From Propionibacteriaceae bacterium (GTDB taxonomy: Bacteria; Actinomycetota; Actinomycetes; Propionibacteriales; Propionibacteriaceae), in the NCBI GenBank assembly GCA_031266665.1, contig JAISAO010000071.1:1-64000 (forward strand): a stretch of DNA of 64,000 nt, written 5' to 3'. Position numbers and translations under genes: made by a program. The first letter of the stretch is position 1. Each line of letters opens with the position of its first letter. The notes below the pieces were generated by a model. That model was not told the origin of the DNA, did no database searches, and saw only the letters and a list, made by a program, of their open reading frames with translations. Positions 24,680 to 33,207 of this stretch are shown one piece after another.

Positions 24680-25264
24680 GTGATGGTGATGGGCCGGTTG
24701 TTGTCAGGTCGTCGTCGGCGGGTGGCCTCGGTCGCCCCGGTGGTGGCCCTGGCGGTGGCCCTGGCCGGTCTGGCGGTGGCCCAGGACGGTTTTGCCATCA
24801 CAGAGTTGGAGTTGGACGACTCGGGGGTCTGGGTGACCAGCCAGGCGCGGTTGAGCTTGGGGCGGTTCAATTACAACGCCGGCCGTCTGGACGGGGCCTT
24901 GGTGGCCTCGACCGATGATTTCGAGGTCCTGCAGGACGGCGCCCAAGTTTTCTTGCACGACCCGGTGGCGGGGCAGTTGGCGCAAGTGTCGCCGGCCCGG
25001 ATGGAGTTGGGCGGGCCGGTGGAGCTGCCGGCCGGGGCGCAGGTGGCGCTGGGGGGCGGCCGGGCGGCCGTCTGGGCGCCGAGCCTGGGCAGTTTGTGGG
25101 TGATGGCGGAGACGGCGGTGGCCAGTTTCCAGGTCGACTCGGAGGCTTTCCCGCCGGTTTTGACGGATTTGCCGGCCAACGCCGCCATGACGGTCGGGAC
25201 CGACGGGGAAACCCATCTGTTCGACCCCGCGGCCGGACGCCTGATTTCGCTGGGGGGGGGGTGA
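24680..25264 (+). CDS. N-terminal part of the giant Ig/FN3 surface protein (frame ends after a poly-G run)
   Basis: 194 residues. A basic start is followed by a hydrophobic segment (VAPVVALAVALAGLAVAQ, about 16-33), a signal anchor or signal peptide, then beta-rich sequence in which phrases such as VELPAGAQVALGGGRAAVWA look propeller-like. The frame ends in TGA right after ten G at 25252-25261. The next frame, open from within the run, continues DLAASITADRQLEGV into the 25305 ORF. With nine G the two would be one protein of about 2054 residues. In related operons this is normally a single gene, so the run is either a phase-variation switch or an indel artefact. Confidence 0.75.
   Translation: MMVMGRLLSGRRRRVASVAPVVALAVALAGLAVAQDGFAITELELDDSGVWVTSQARLSLGRFNYNAGRLDGALVASTDDFEVLQDGAQVFLHDPVAGQLAQVSPARMELGGPVELPAGAQVALGGGRAAVWAPSLGSLWVMAETAVASFQVDSEAFPPVLTDLPANAAMTVGTDGETHLFDPAAGRLISLGGG
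25252..25261 (+). repeat. Poly-G tract (G10) at the frame junction
   Basis: Ten consecutive G. Losing one G gives the continuous frame L-G-G-G-D-L-A-A-S; the present length gives an immediate TGA. Confidence 0.9.
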
Positions 25265-25304
25265 TTTAGCCGCTTCCATAACGGCCGACCGCCAACTGGA
25301 GGGG

Positions 25305-28300
25305 GTGCCCCAGGAGGGAGCTTTCGCCTTGACGGCGGTGGGCGACCGGCCGGTGGTGTGGTCGGCCGGGTCGCACCAGTTGTTCTGGGAGGGCGGTCAG
25401 GCGATGCCGCCGGCCGGGGCCGGGGATGTCACGGCGGCGGTCTTGCAGCAGCCGGGTCCGGCGGCCCCAGCGGTGGTCTTCGCCACGCCGGAGGCGGTGG
25501 TCAGCCAACCGTTGACCGGCGGGGAGGCGGTGGTGTCGCCGCCGGCGGTGACGGGCGGCCGGCCGGCCGCGCCGGTGGTCTTGGGGGGTTGTGTCTTCTC
25601 GGTCTGGAACTCGTCGGCGGCCTTCCGCCGGGATTGCCCGGACGCCGGGGACAGTTTGAGCCAGGTGGTGGAGGGGGCCAGCCCCCGGGACGAATTGAAG
25701 CTGCGCCAAAACCGTGGCCATGTGGTGTTGAACCAGGTCAACTCGGGGGGCCTGTGGCTGGTGACCGACGATTTGGAGCCGGTCGACAACTGGGACGACG
25801 TCATTCCGGCCACGGACGAGGGTGACGAGTTGGACGAGTCGTTGCAGGAGCAGGACGAGGAGGTGACGCCGGAGCGGAGCGAGGACAACCATCCGCCGAC
25901 CGCCCAGGACGACAGTTTCGGGGTGCGGCCGGGGGGCTCGTTCTTATTGCCGGTGGTGGAGAACGACCAGGACGAGGACGGCGACTTGTTGACGGCCGCC
26001 CTGGACGGGCCGCCGCCCAGCGTCGGCACGCTGGGGCTGGTGTACGCCGACTCGGTCTTCCAACTGACGGTGCCGGACGACGCCACCGGGTCGTCGTCCT
26101 TCCGCTACACCGTCTCGGACGGGCGCGGCGGCACGGCCTCGGCCAGGGTCTCCTTGGAGGTCGTCCGGCCGGAGTCGAACCGGCCGCCGGCCCCGGTGAC
26201 GGAGCGGGAGGCCAGCCGGCTGTACGTCTCGTCCGGCCAGAAGGTGTCCTACAACGTCTTGACGGATTGGCGCGACCCGGATGGGGACGAGATCTTCCTG
26301 GTGTCGGCGGCGCCGCCGGGGCCGGAGGACGTGGTGGTGGCGCGCCCGGACGGGACCATCGAGTTCCGCGACGGCGGCTATTCGACCGGGGTGAAGAAGG
26401 TCACGGTGGTGGTGTCGGACGGCCGCGAGGAGGCCACCGGCGAGTTGACGGTGGTGGTCTATCCGTCCGGCAACCACCGGCCGATCGTGCGCCCGGATCT
26501 GGCCTCGGGGCCGGTGGGCTCGCAGATTGTGGTCCAGCCGCTGTTGAACGACATGGACCCGGACGGGCAGACGTTGCGCCTGGTGGACGTGTCGGAGCCG
26601 GCCGGGGCGCAGGTGACGAAGGATTTGGACGCCGGGCGTTTCACGGTCCAGGGGTCGCGGCCGGGGAGCTTCTATTTCACCTACGCGGTGACCGACGGGC
26701 CGACGGCGGTCGAGTCGTGGGTGCGGGTGGACGTGACCGACGAGGCGCCGGTGGACGCGCCGCCGCTGGCGGTGCCGGACACGGTCCTGTTGCCCAAGGG
26801 GCAAGAGGTCTTGGCGGCGGTCTTGAACAACGACGTCAACCCGCTGGGCGGGCCGCTGGTGGTGACGCGGGTGCAGGCCCCGGACGGGGCGCCGGTGTCG
26901 GCGGCGGTGCTGAGCCACGCCAACGTCAAGGTGACGGAGCTGCGCCAGTTCGACCAGCCGGTGAAACTGGACTATTGGGTGTCCAACGGCAAGAGCACGG
27001 CCCGGTCGACCTTGACGGTGGTGTCGGTCAAGGCTCCGGAGACGATTCTGCCGCCGTCGGCCGGCGACGACGAGGTGCGGGTCAGGGCCGGCGACATCGC
27101 CACGGTGGCGGTGCTGGCCAACGACTCCCACCCCAACGGGGTGCCGCTGCGGCTGCGCCCGGAATTGGTGGGGGAGTTGCCGGACCCGGACTCGGAGGCG
27201 TTGGTCTTCACCGCCGGTAACAATATCCGTGTCCATGCTCGGCAGACCGCCGGTACTTACACGGTCCTCTATCAAGTGGAGGCGACCCAGGGTGACGCCG
27301 AGCCGGACACCGGCCGGCTGACCATCCATGTGATGGCCCCGGACCCGGAGCGCAACCAGCCGCCCCGGCCCCAGGAGGTCGAGGCCCGGACGGTGGCCGG
27401 GCAGCCGGTGACGATCAAGGTGCCGCTGGACGGCATCGACCCGGACGGCGACTACACGGTCCTGGCCTCTCTGGGGTCGGCCCCGGGCCAGGGCCGGGTG
27501 ACCGGACTGACCCAGGACGCGCTGGTCTACGACCCGGGCGAGCTGACGGTGGGCACGGTCGAGTTCGACTATGTGGTCAAGGACCGGCTGGGGGCCGAGG
27601 GCCGGGCCAAGATCCGGGTCGGGGTGGCCGGCGCCCAGACCCAGAACCACGACCCGATCGCCAACTCGGACGCGGTCGAGGTCAGGCCGGGGAGGCAGGT
27701 CGATGTTGATGTGACGGCCAACGACGCCGACCCGGACGGCGACGCCATCGTCTTGGCGGCGGACTCGGCCCGGTCGGACGATTTCACGGTCTCAACCCGG
27801 GACGAGCGGCTGGTCTTCACCGCCCCGACGGAGGAGGGCGATTATTCGGCCACCTATGTCATCCGCGACGCCTGGGGTCAGGAGGCGACCGGCGTGGTGA
27901 CGGTCAAGGTGCGCCAGGACGTGGCCTTGAAGAAGCCGCTGCCGCGCGACGACCAAGTCGACCGGCTAGAGGTCTTGCGCTCCGAGACGGGCACGGTCGA
28001 GGTCGAGGTGTTGAAGAACGACGACGACCCGGACGGCGATGCCACCAGCGACGATTTGCGGGTCGAGGGCGACACGGCGGTGGCCTCGGGCGGCCGGGTG
28101 ACGGTCACCCTGACCGCCGCCCAACAGTTGATCGACTACTCCCTGACCGACCCGGACGGCCTGGTCGGCCACGCCTTCATCACCGTCCCGGGGACGGATG
28201 AGATCCCACCCATGCTCGACCCGGACAGCGTCGGCCTGGAGGTCAAGGCCGGCGTCACCGTCCAGGCGGCCCTGGTCGATCACGTCCTGGTCGGCCCGGG

Positions 28301-30845
28301 CAAGACGCCCCGGGCGACCGAGGCCTCGAAGCTGTCGGCCTGGAACGGCGCCGCCGCCCTGGTGTCGGCCGACACGGTGTCGTTCGTCGTCCCGGAGGAT
28401 TACGTCGGCCCGGCGGCCATCTCGCTGGAGGTGGCCGACTCCACCGACGACGCCGCCCTGCGGGCCATGATCACCATCCCAGTGACGGTGACGGCGGCCG
28501 ACAAACGCAATCAGCCGCCCGAGTTGATGGGCGGACGGGTCGAGGTCGAGGCCGGCCAGGAGGCCCAACTGGGCCTGGCCGACTATGTGACCGACCCGGA
28601 CCCGGACGACAGCTTCAGCTTCACCGTCTCCCGGCCGCCGGCCCTGGACGGCGTGACCGCCGCCGTCGACGGGCCGACCTTGACGGTCAAGGCCGAGCGG
28701 ACGGTGGCCAAGGGCGCCGCCACCAGCTTGACGCTGGCGGTGACGGACGGCCACAACGACCCGGTGACGGCTCAGGTCGAGATCGTGGTGGTGGCCTCCA
28801 AACAACCCTTGGCCCAGGCGGTCGAAGACACGGAGCCGAACGCCAACCAAGGCAAGGACCATTGTTTGCAGGTGACGGCCAACGACGTCAACCCCTTCCC
28901 CGACACACCGCTCAAGGTGGTGGCGGCGGCGGTCGAGACCGGCCAGGGGTCGGCCTCCACCGGCTGCTCCGGCCAGGGCTCGGTCCAGGTCACGCCCGGG
29001 GCCAGCTTCGTCGGCCAGATGGTGGTGCGCTACACCGTCGAGGACGCCACCGCCGACCCGGACCGCCGGGTCGAGGGTCGCATCCGCTTGAACGTCAGGG
29101 GCCGTCCCGACGCCCCGGCCGGGCTGCACGTCGACCAGGTGGGCGACCAGACGGTCACCTTGTCCTGGTCCCCGGCCAACAACAACGGCGCCCCGGTGAC
29201 CAGCTACCAGGTGAGCGGCACGCCCGCTTACGGGCCGATCAACTGCGGCACCCAGACGGTCTGCGTCCTGACCGGGCTGACCAACAATGTGACTTACACC
29301 TTCACGGTCACGGCCACGAACGAGGTCGGGACCTCGGAGGCCTCGATGGTCTCGCCCGAGGCTAGGCCCGACACCTTCCCCAACCACGCCTCACCGCCGA
29401 CGCTGGTGTTCGGCGACACCAGCTTGACTGTGAGCTGGACCTACCCCGGCACTCGTGGCAGCCCAGTCACCGGCTACGTGTTAGAAATCTCGCCGCCGCC
29501 GACCAACGGCATCGCCCAGATTGGCGACCCGGCCTCCGGCGGTCAGCCGGGCACGACTTACATCTGGAGAGGACTGAAGAACGGCACCGAATACAGGGTT
29601 CGGATCTGCCCGGTCAACGCGGCGCCCGGGGTATGTGAGGATGAGGGCCAGTTCTCCAGCTACTCGGCCCCCGAGATCCCGGCCAAGCGGCCCGAGCCGC
29701 CGGCCGCGCCGACGGCCGCCCGGCTGCGCTCGGCTGGCACCGAGTCGGAGGTCCAGCTCACCTGGCAGCAGCCCGTCACCAACGGGGCCGAGATCAAGTC
29801 CTACCAGGTTGTGTCATCCGGCGGGGTGACCAAAACCTGGAATTTCCCCGCATCAGCCGCCGGGGCTCCCCAAACCCTTTCTCTGCCTGTTTCGACTAAC
29901 AACATCACCTTCCAAGTCAAGGCCGAGAACAAGGCCGGCTGGTCTGACTTCTCGCCCGCCTCAGCCCCCTTCCGCTCGATCGTCGAGCCCGGATCGGTCT
30001 CCAACATCGCCACCACCGACAAGGATGGGGCCTGCGGGCTGAGCTTCAGTCCGGCCGCCCTAAACGGCGCCAGCGCCTCCGAGGTCAGCTACCACTACCA
30101 GGTCAGCAACGGGGCCGTCGGCTCCTTCGGCATCTCTAACTCCGGGACCGTCACCGGGCTGTCCAACAGTCAGGCCTACACATTCACGGTCTGGGCGGTC
30201 ACAACCGTCCAAGGTGCCAGCTACGAGGGCGTTAAGACCACCAGCGGCCAGTGCAGTCCCTACGGCCCGCCCCTCAAGCCGGACGGCAACGCCCAGCCCG
30301 AGGGGGCAAAAGCCGTCCGGTTGTGGTGGGGCTCGGCCCCACCGTACAACGGCCGTTTCGTCGAGCGGGTCGAGTACATGGTCGACAACAACGGGACTTG
30401 GAACCACGGCGGTCTGGTGGGTGGCCAGATCGTGGTCGGCGACGCCTACTCGGAGCTGCATTGCATCAAGGTCCGCACCGTCGACAACCTGGGTCAGATC
30501 TCGGGCGAAAACGATTTCTGCGCCACCTCGAACCCTCGGCCGGCACCGTGGGTGAACATTACGCAGACCCAAACCGCCAGCAAGGTCAGCGGCGGGGGGG
30601 AAGCGCGCATCACTTGGGGCAACATTCCCGGCTCAAACCAAATCGTGATCTACAAGGGCGGCAAGTGGACGGGCTGTGTCTTCAACACCGGAAAAACTGA
30701 GGACTGCTTGAGCTTCTATCCTTCGGACGCTAATGGGAGCGGTATTAACACTTCCGGTGGTTGGAAAGCTTCGAGTTGCGGACTGACTATCCAAATAGAG
30801 ATAGCCGGGACCAAGTCGAACGTGATTACTTGGAACTGCAGTTAA
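25305..30845 (+). CDS. Giant Ig-like/fibronectin type III surface protein (main part)
   Basis: 1846 residues from the GTG at 25305, though its frame is open back into the poly-G run and probably belongs to the same protein as 24680-25264. From about residue 200 come repeated Ig/cadherin-like domains marked by NDQDEDGD, NDMDPDGQ, DGIDPDGD and NDADPDGD. From about residue 1267 fibronectin type III domains follow (PDAPAGLHVDQVGDQTVTLS; TYTFTVTATNEVGTSEAS). No LPXTG is seen; the end is SNVITWNCS. The last 150 bp are less GC-rich than the rest. It heads the MoxR-DUF58-transglutaminase-FHA-EssC operon. Such proteins are probably surface-displayed and adhesive or structural; ligand unknown. Confidence 0.85.
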   Translation: MPQEGAFALTAVGDRPVVWSAGSHQLFWEGGQAMPPAGAGDVTAAVLQQPGPAAPAVVFATPEAVVSQPLTGGEAVVSPPAVTGGRPAAPVVLGGCVFSVWNSSAAFRRDCPDAGDSLSQVVEGASPRDELKLRQNRGHVVLNQVNSGGLWLVTDDLEPVDNWDDVIPATDEGDELDESLQEQDEEVTPERSEDNHPPTAQDDSFGVRPGGSFLLPVVENDQDEDGDLLTAALDGPPPSVGTLGLVYADSVFQLTVPDDATGSSSFRYTVSDGRGGTASARVSLEVVRPESNRPPAPVTEREASRLYVSSGQKVSYNVLTDWRDPDGDEIFLVSAAPPGPEDVVVARPDGTIEFRDGGYSTGVKKVTVVVSDGREEATGELTVVVYPSGNHRPIVRPDLASGPVGSQIVVQPLLNDMDPDGQTLRLVDVSEPAGAQVTKDLDAGRFTVQGSRPGSFYFTYAVTDGPTAVESWVRVDVTDEAPVDAPPLAVPDTVLLPKGQEVLAAVLNNDVNPLGGPLVVTRVQAPDGAPVSAAVLSHANVKVTELRQFDQPVKLDYWVSNGKSTARSTLTVVSVKAPETILPPSAGDDEVRVRAGDIATVAVLANDSHPNGVPLRLRPELVGELPDPDSEALVFTAGNNIRVHARQTAGTYTVLYQVEATQGDAEPDTGRLTIHVMAPDPERNQPPRPQEVEARTVAGQPVTIKVPLDGIDPDGDYTVLASLGSAPGQGRVTGLTQDALVYDPGELTVGTVEFDYVVKDRLGAEGRAKIRVGVAGAQTQNHDPIANSDAVEVRPGRQVDVDVTANDADPDGDAIVLAADSARSDDFTVSTRDERLVFTAPTEEGDYSATYVIRDAWGQEATGVVTVKVRQDVALKKPLPRDDQVDRLEVLRSETGTVEVEVLKNDDDPDGDATSDDLRVEGDTAVASGGRVTVTLTAAQQLIDYSLTDPDGLVGHAFITVPGTDEIPPMLDPDSVGLEVKAGVTVQAALVDHVLVGPGKTPRATEASKLSAWNGAAALVSADTVSFVVPEDYVGPAAISLEVADSTDDAALRAMITIPVTVTAADKRNQPPELMGGRVEVEAGQEAQLGLADYVTDPDPDDSFSFTVSRPPALDGVTAAVDGPTLTVKAERTVAKGAATSLTLAVTDGHNDPVTAQVEIVVVASKQPLAQAVEDTEPNANQGKDHCLQVTANDVNPFPDTPLKVVAAAVETGQGSASTGCSGQGSVQVTPGASFVGQMVVRYTVEDATADPDRRVEGRIRLNVRGRPDAPAGLHVDQVGDQTVTLSWSPANNNGAPVTSYQVSGTPAYGPINCGTQTVCVLTGLTNNVTYTFTVTATNEVGTSEASMVSPEARPDTFPNHASPPTLVFGDTSLTVSWTYPGTRGSPVTGYVLEISPPPTNGIAQIGDPASGGQPGTTYIWRGLKNGTEYRVRICPVNAAPGVCEDEGQFSSYSAPEIPAKRPEPPAAPTAARLRSAGTESEVQLTWQQPVTNGAEIKSYQVVSSGGVTKTWNFPASAAGAPQTLSLPVSTNNITFQVKAENKAGWSDFSPASAPFRSIVEPGSVSNIATTDKDGACGLSFSPAALNGASASEVSYHYQVSNGAVGSFGISNSGTVTGLSNSQAYTFTVWAVTTVQGASYEGVKTTSGQCSPYGPPLKPDGNAQPEGAKAVRLWWGSAPPYNGRFVERVEYMVDNNGTWNHGGLVGGQIVVGDAYSELHCIKVRTVDNLGQISGENDFCATSNPRPAPWVNITQTQTASKVSGGGEARITWGNIPGSNQIVIYKGGKWTGCVFNTGKTEDCLSFYPSDANGSGINTSGGWKASSCGLTIQIEIAGTKSNVITWNCS

Positions 30846-30890
30846 CGGTCTGAAGCCCACAACCATGACCAACAATACAAGGAGACAATC

Positions 30891-31856
30891 TTGCCCGGAA
30901 TGACCGACGATCAGGCCCAGTGGTTCCAGACCACCTTCGAACAGTTGGTGGGCAATGTCTCCCAGGCCGTGCTGGGCAAGCCGGAGGTCATCCGGCTGGC
31001 CTTGACCTGCCTGTTGGCGGAGGGCCATCTGCTGCTGGAGGACGCCCCCGGCACCGGCAAGACCTCGCTGGCCAGAGCCATCGCCGCCACCGTCGACGGC
31101 GTCGACAAGCGCATCCAGTTCACTCCCGACCTACTGCCCAGCGATGTCACTGGGGTGACCATCTTCGACCAGGGCCAAGGCGCCTGGGTCTTCCGCCCCG
31201 GGCCGGTCTTCGCCTCCATCGTCTTGGCCGACGAGATCAACCGGGCCAGCCCCAAGACCCAGTCGGCCCTGCTGGAGGTGATGGAGGAGGGCCAGGTGAC
31301 CGTGGACGGGGAGACCCGGCCGGTGGGGCGGCCCTTCATGGTCATCGCCACCCAGAACCCGATCGAGCAGGCCGGCACCTACCGGTTGCCCGAGGCCCAG
31401 CTGGACCGCTTCCTGATGAAGACCTCGATCGGCTACCCCGACCGGACGGCCACGGTCGAGATCCTGTCCGGGTCCACGGTCAAGAACCGGGCCGCCGCCC
31501 TGACGCCGCTGATCACCACCCAGGCGGTGGGCGACATGGCCGACCTGGCCGGGGAGGTCAACCTGGAGCCGGCCGTGCTGGACTACATCGCCCGGCTGAC
31601 CGAGGACACCCGGGAGGCCATGGAGACCCGGGTCGGCGTGTCGGTGAGGGGGGCGCTGGCGATGGCCCGGACGGCCAAGGTCTGGGCCGCCGCCCAAGGC
31701 CGGGCCTACGTCACCCTGGACGACGTCAAGCGGCTGGCCGGGCCGGTCTGGACCCACCGGCTGGTGTTGGAGCCCGAGGCCGAGTTCTCCGGCGCCACCG
31801 CCCCCCAGGTGATCGCCGCCGCCCTGGCCCAGACCCCTGTGCCGCAGGGGCGTTAG
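30891..31856 (+). CDS. MoxR-family AAA+ ATPase
   Basis: 321 residues. Walker A EDAPGTGKTSLARAI (about 48-62), Walker B IVLADEINRASPKTQSALLE (about 106-125), sensor 1 MVIATQNPIEQAGTYRLPEA. MoxR ATPases act as chaperones in complex assembly and usually pair with a DUF58 protein, as here. The start is TTG at 30891, because AAGGAGA ends 5 bp before it; the ATG at 30900 is too far away. Only 45 bp separate it from the surface-protein stop, so one operon is likely. It may help assemble the secretion or surface machinery. Confidence 0.93.
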   Translation: MPGMTDDQAQWFQTTFEQLVGNVSQAVLGKPEVIRLALTCLLAEGHLLLEDAPGTGKTSLARAIAATVDGVDKRIQFTPDLLPSDVTGVTIFDQGQGAWVFRPGPVFASIVLADEINRASPKTQSALLEVMEEGQVTVDGETRPVGRPFMVIATQNPIEQAGTYRLPEAQLDRFLMKTSIGYPDRTATVEILSGSTVKNRAAALTPLITTQAVGDMADLAGEVNLEPAVLDYIARLTEDTREAMETRVGVSVRGALAMARTAKVWAAAQGRAYVTLDDVKRLAGPVWTHRLVLEPEAEFSGATAPQVIAAALAQTPVPQGR

Positions 31857-31860
31857 ACCA

Positions 31861-33207
31861 ATGGCTGCCGAGTCGGCTCCGGCGGTGGCGGGCCGCCCGG
31901 CCCGGCCGCGCCCGGCCCGCGCCCGCCCGCTGTCATGGGCCTGGCGCCGCCCGGTCGAGGCGGCCGGCCGGTTGGGCCAGGCGTTGAGCCGCTGGCAGAC
32001 CCATTGGGCGGAGCGTCTGGGGCCGACGCTACGGCCGTGGTGGGGCCGGCTCAAACCGCTGTTGGCGACCGTCCGACCGCTGGGCTGGGTGGCTTTGGCC
32101 GTCATCGCCTTGGCCTGGCCGCTGGGCCGGCGGCTGGGCTGGGCCGAGTTGACGGCGGCGGCGTTGGCGTTGACGGCCGCCTGGATCGCCGCCCTGGGCT
32201 TCGTCCTGGGGCGCTCGACCTATCAGGTGACGGTCGACGTCGCCCGGTTGCGGGTGACGGTCGGGGACAAGGCCTTCGGCGGCCTGACCATCGCTAACAT
32301 CGGCCCCCGGGCGGTCTTGGCCTCCGACTTCGTCCTGCCGGTCGGACGCGGTCGGGCCAGTTTCCGGGCCCCCCGCCTGGCGCCTGGCCAGGACCACCAG
32401 GAGAGCTTCCAGATTCCGACCCAGCGGCGGGCCGTGGTGCCGCTGGGGCCGGTCCGCTCGTCCCGGGGCGACCCGGTCGGCCTGCTGCGCCGCGACCTGG
32501 TCTGGAGTCAACAATTAGAATTGTTCGTGCATCCGGCCACCGTCTCCCTGGAGGGCTCCAGCGCCGGCTTCCTGAAAGACCTGGAGGGCCGCCCGACCGA
32601 CACCCTGTCCAGCTCCGACGTGGCCTTCCACGCCCTGCGCGACTACGTCATGGGCGACGACCTGCGCCACGTCCACTGGAAGACCTCGGCCCGGCTGGGC
32701 AAGCTGATGGTGCGTCAGTTCGAGGAGACCCGGCGCTCCCACCTGGTGGTCTGCCTGGCCATGGACGAGTCGGAGTGGCCCTCGCCGGAGGCCTTCGAGC
32801 TGGGCGTCAGCCTGGCCGCCTCGCTCGGCCGCCAAGCCCTGCACGAGGACAAGGACCTGACCATTCGGGCGCCCGGCCGGACACTGCAGACCGGCACCGA
32901 GCAGCGCCTGTTGGACGATTTCTCGCGCCTGGACTTCGGCGGCCCGCAAGAGTCCCTGGAGATGGTCGCCCAGGCCGCCGCCGCCGACGCTCCCGACGCC
33001 TCGGTGGCCGTGCTGGTGGCCGGGTCCAACCTGTCGGGGGCCCGCTTCCACGCCGCCGCCCGCCGCTTCCCGGTCGACGTGGCCACCGTCCTGGTGCGGG
33101 TCGAGCCCGGCCTGGCCCTGGGCCGGGGGGCCATCGCCAGCTCGGCCGTGCTGACGGTGGGCGCCCTGGGCGACTTCCCCCGGGCTTTTAGATCGCTGGG
33201 GGCCTGA
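31861..33207 (+). CDS. DUF58 membrane protein
   Basis: 448 residues. A basic Pro-rich N-terminus, two membrane helices at about 78-120 (VALAVIALAWPLGRRLGWAE; ALALTAAWIAALGFVLG), then the DUF58 domain with its signature DYVMGDDLRHVHWKTSARLG near 260-280 and a von Willebrand-like C-terminal part (VCLAMDESEW). DUF58 proteins are the usual partners of MoxR ATPases and precede transglutaminases, an order conserved here. It starts 4 bp after the moxR stop and its stop overlaps the next ATG by one base. Confidence 0.92.
   Translation: MAAESAPAVAGRPARPRPARARPLSWAWRRPVEAAGRLGQALSRWQTHWAERLGPTLRPWWGRLKPLLATVRPLGWVALAVIALAWPLGRRLGWAELTAAALALTAAWIAALGFVLGRSTYQVTVDVARLRVTVGDKAFGGLTIANIGPRAVLASDFVLPVGRGRASFRAPRLAPGQDHQESFQIPTQRRAVVPLGPVRSSRGDPVGLLRRDLVWSQQLELFVHPATVSLEGSSAGFLKDLEGRPTDTLSSSDVAFHALRDYVMGDDLRHVHWKTSARLGKLMVRQFEETRRSHLVVCLAMDESEWPSPEAFELGVSLAASLGRQALHEDKDLTIRAPGRTLQTGTEQRLLDDFSRLDFGGPQESLEMVAQAAAADAPDASVAVLVAGSNLSGARFHAAARRFPVDVATVLVRVEPGLALGRGAIASSAVLTVGALGDFPRAFRSLGA

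Noticed and set aside
25944-27650. Long minus-strand frame inside the Ig/FN3 gene
   Set aside because: Antisense shadow rich in His, Arg and Val without domain character.
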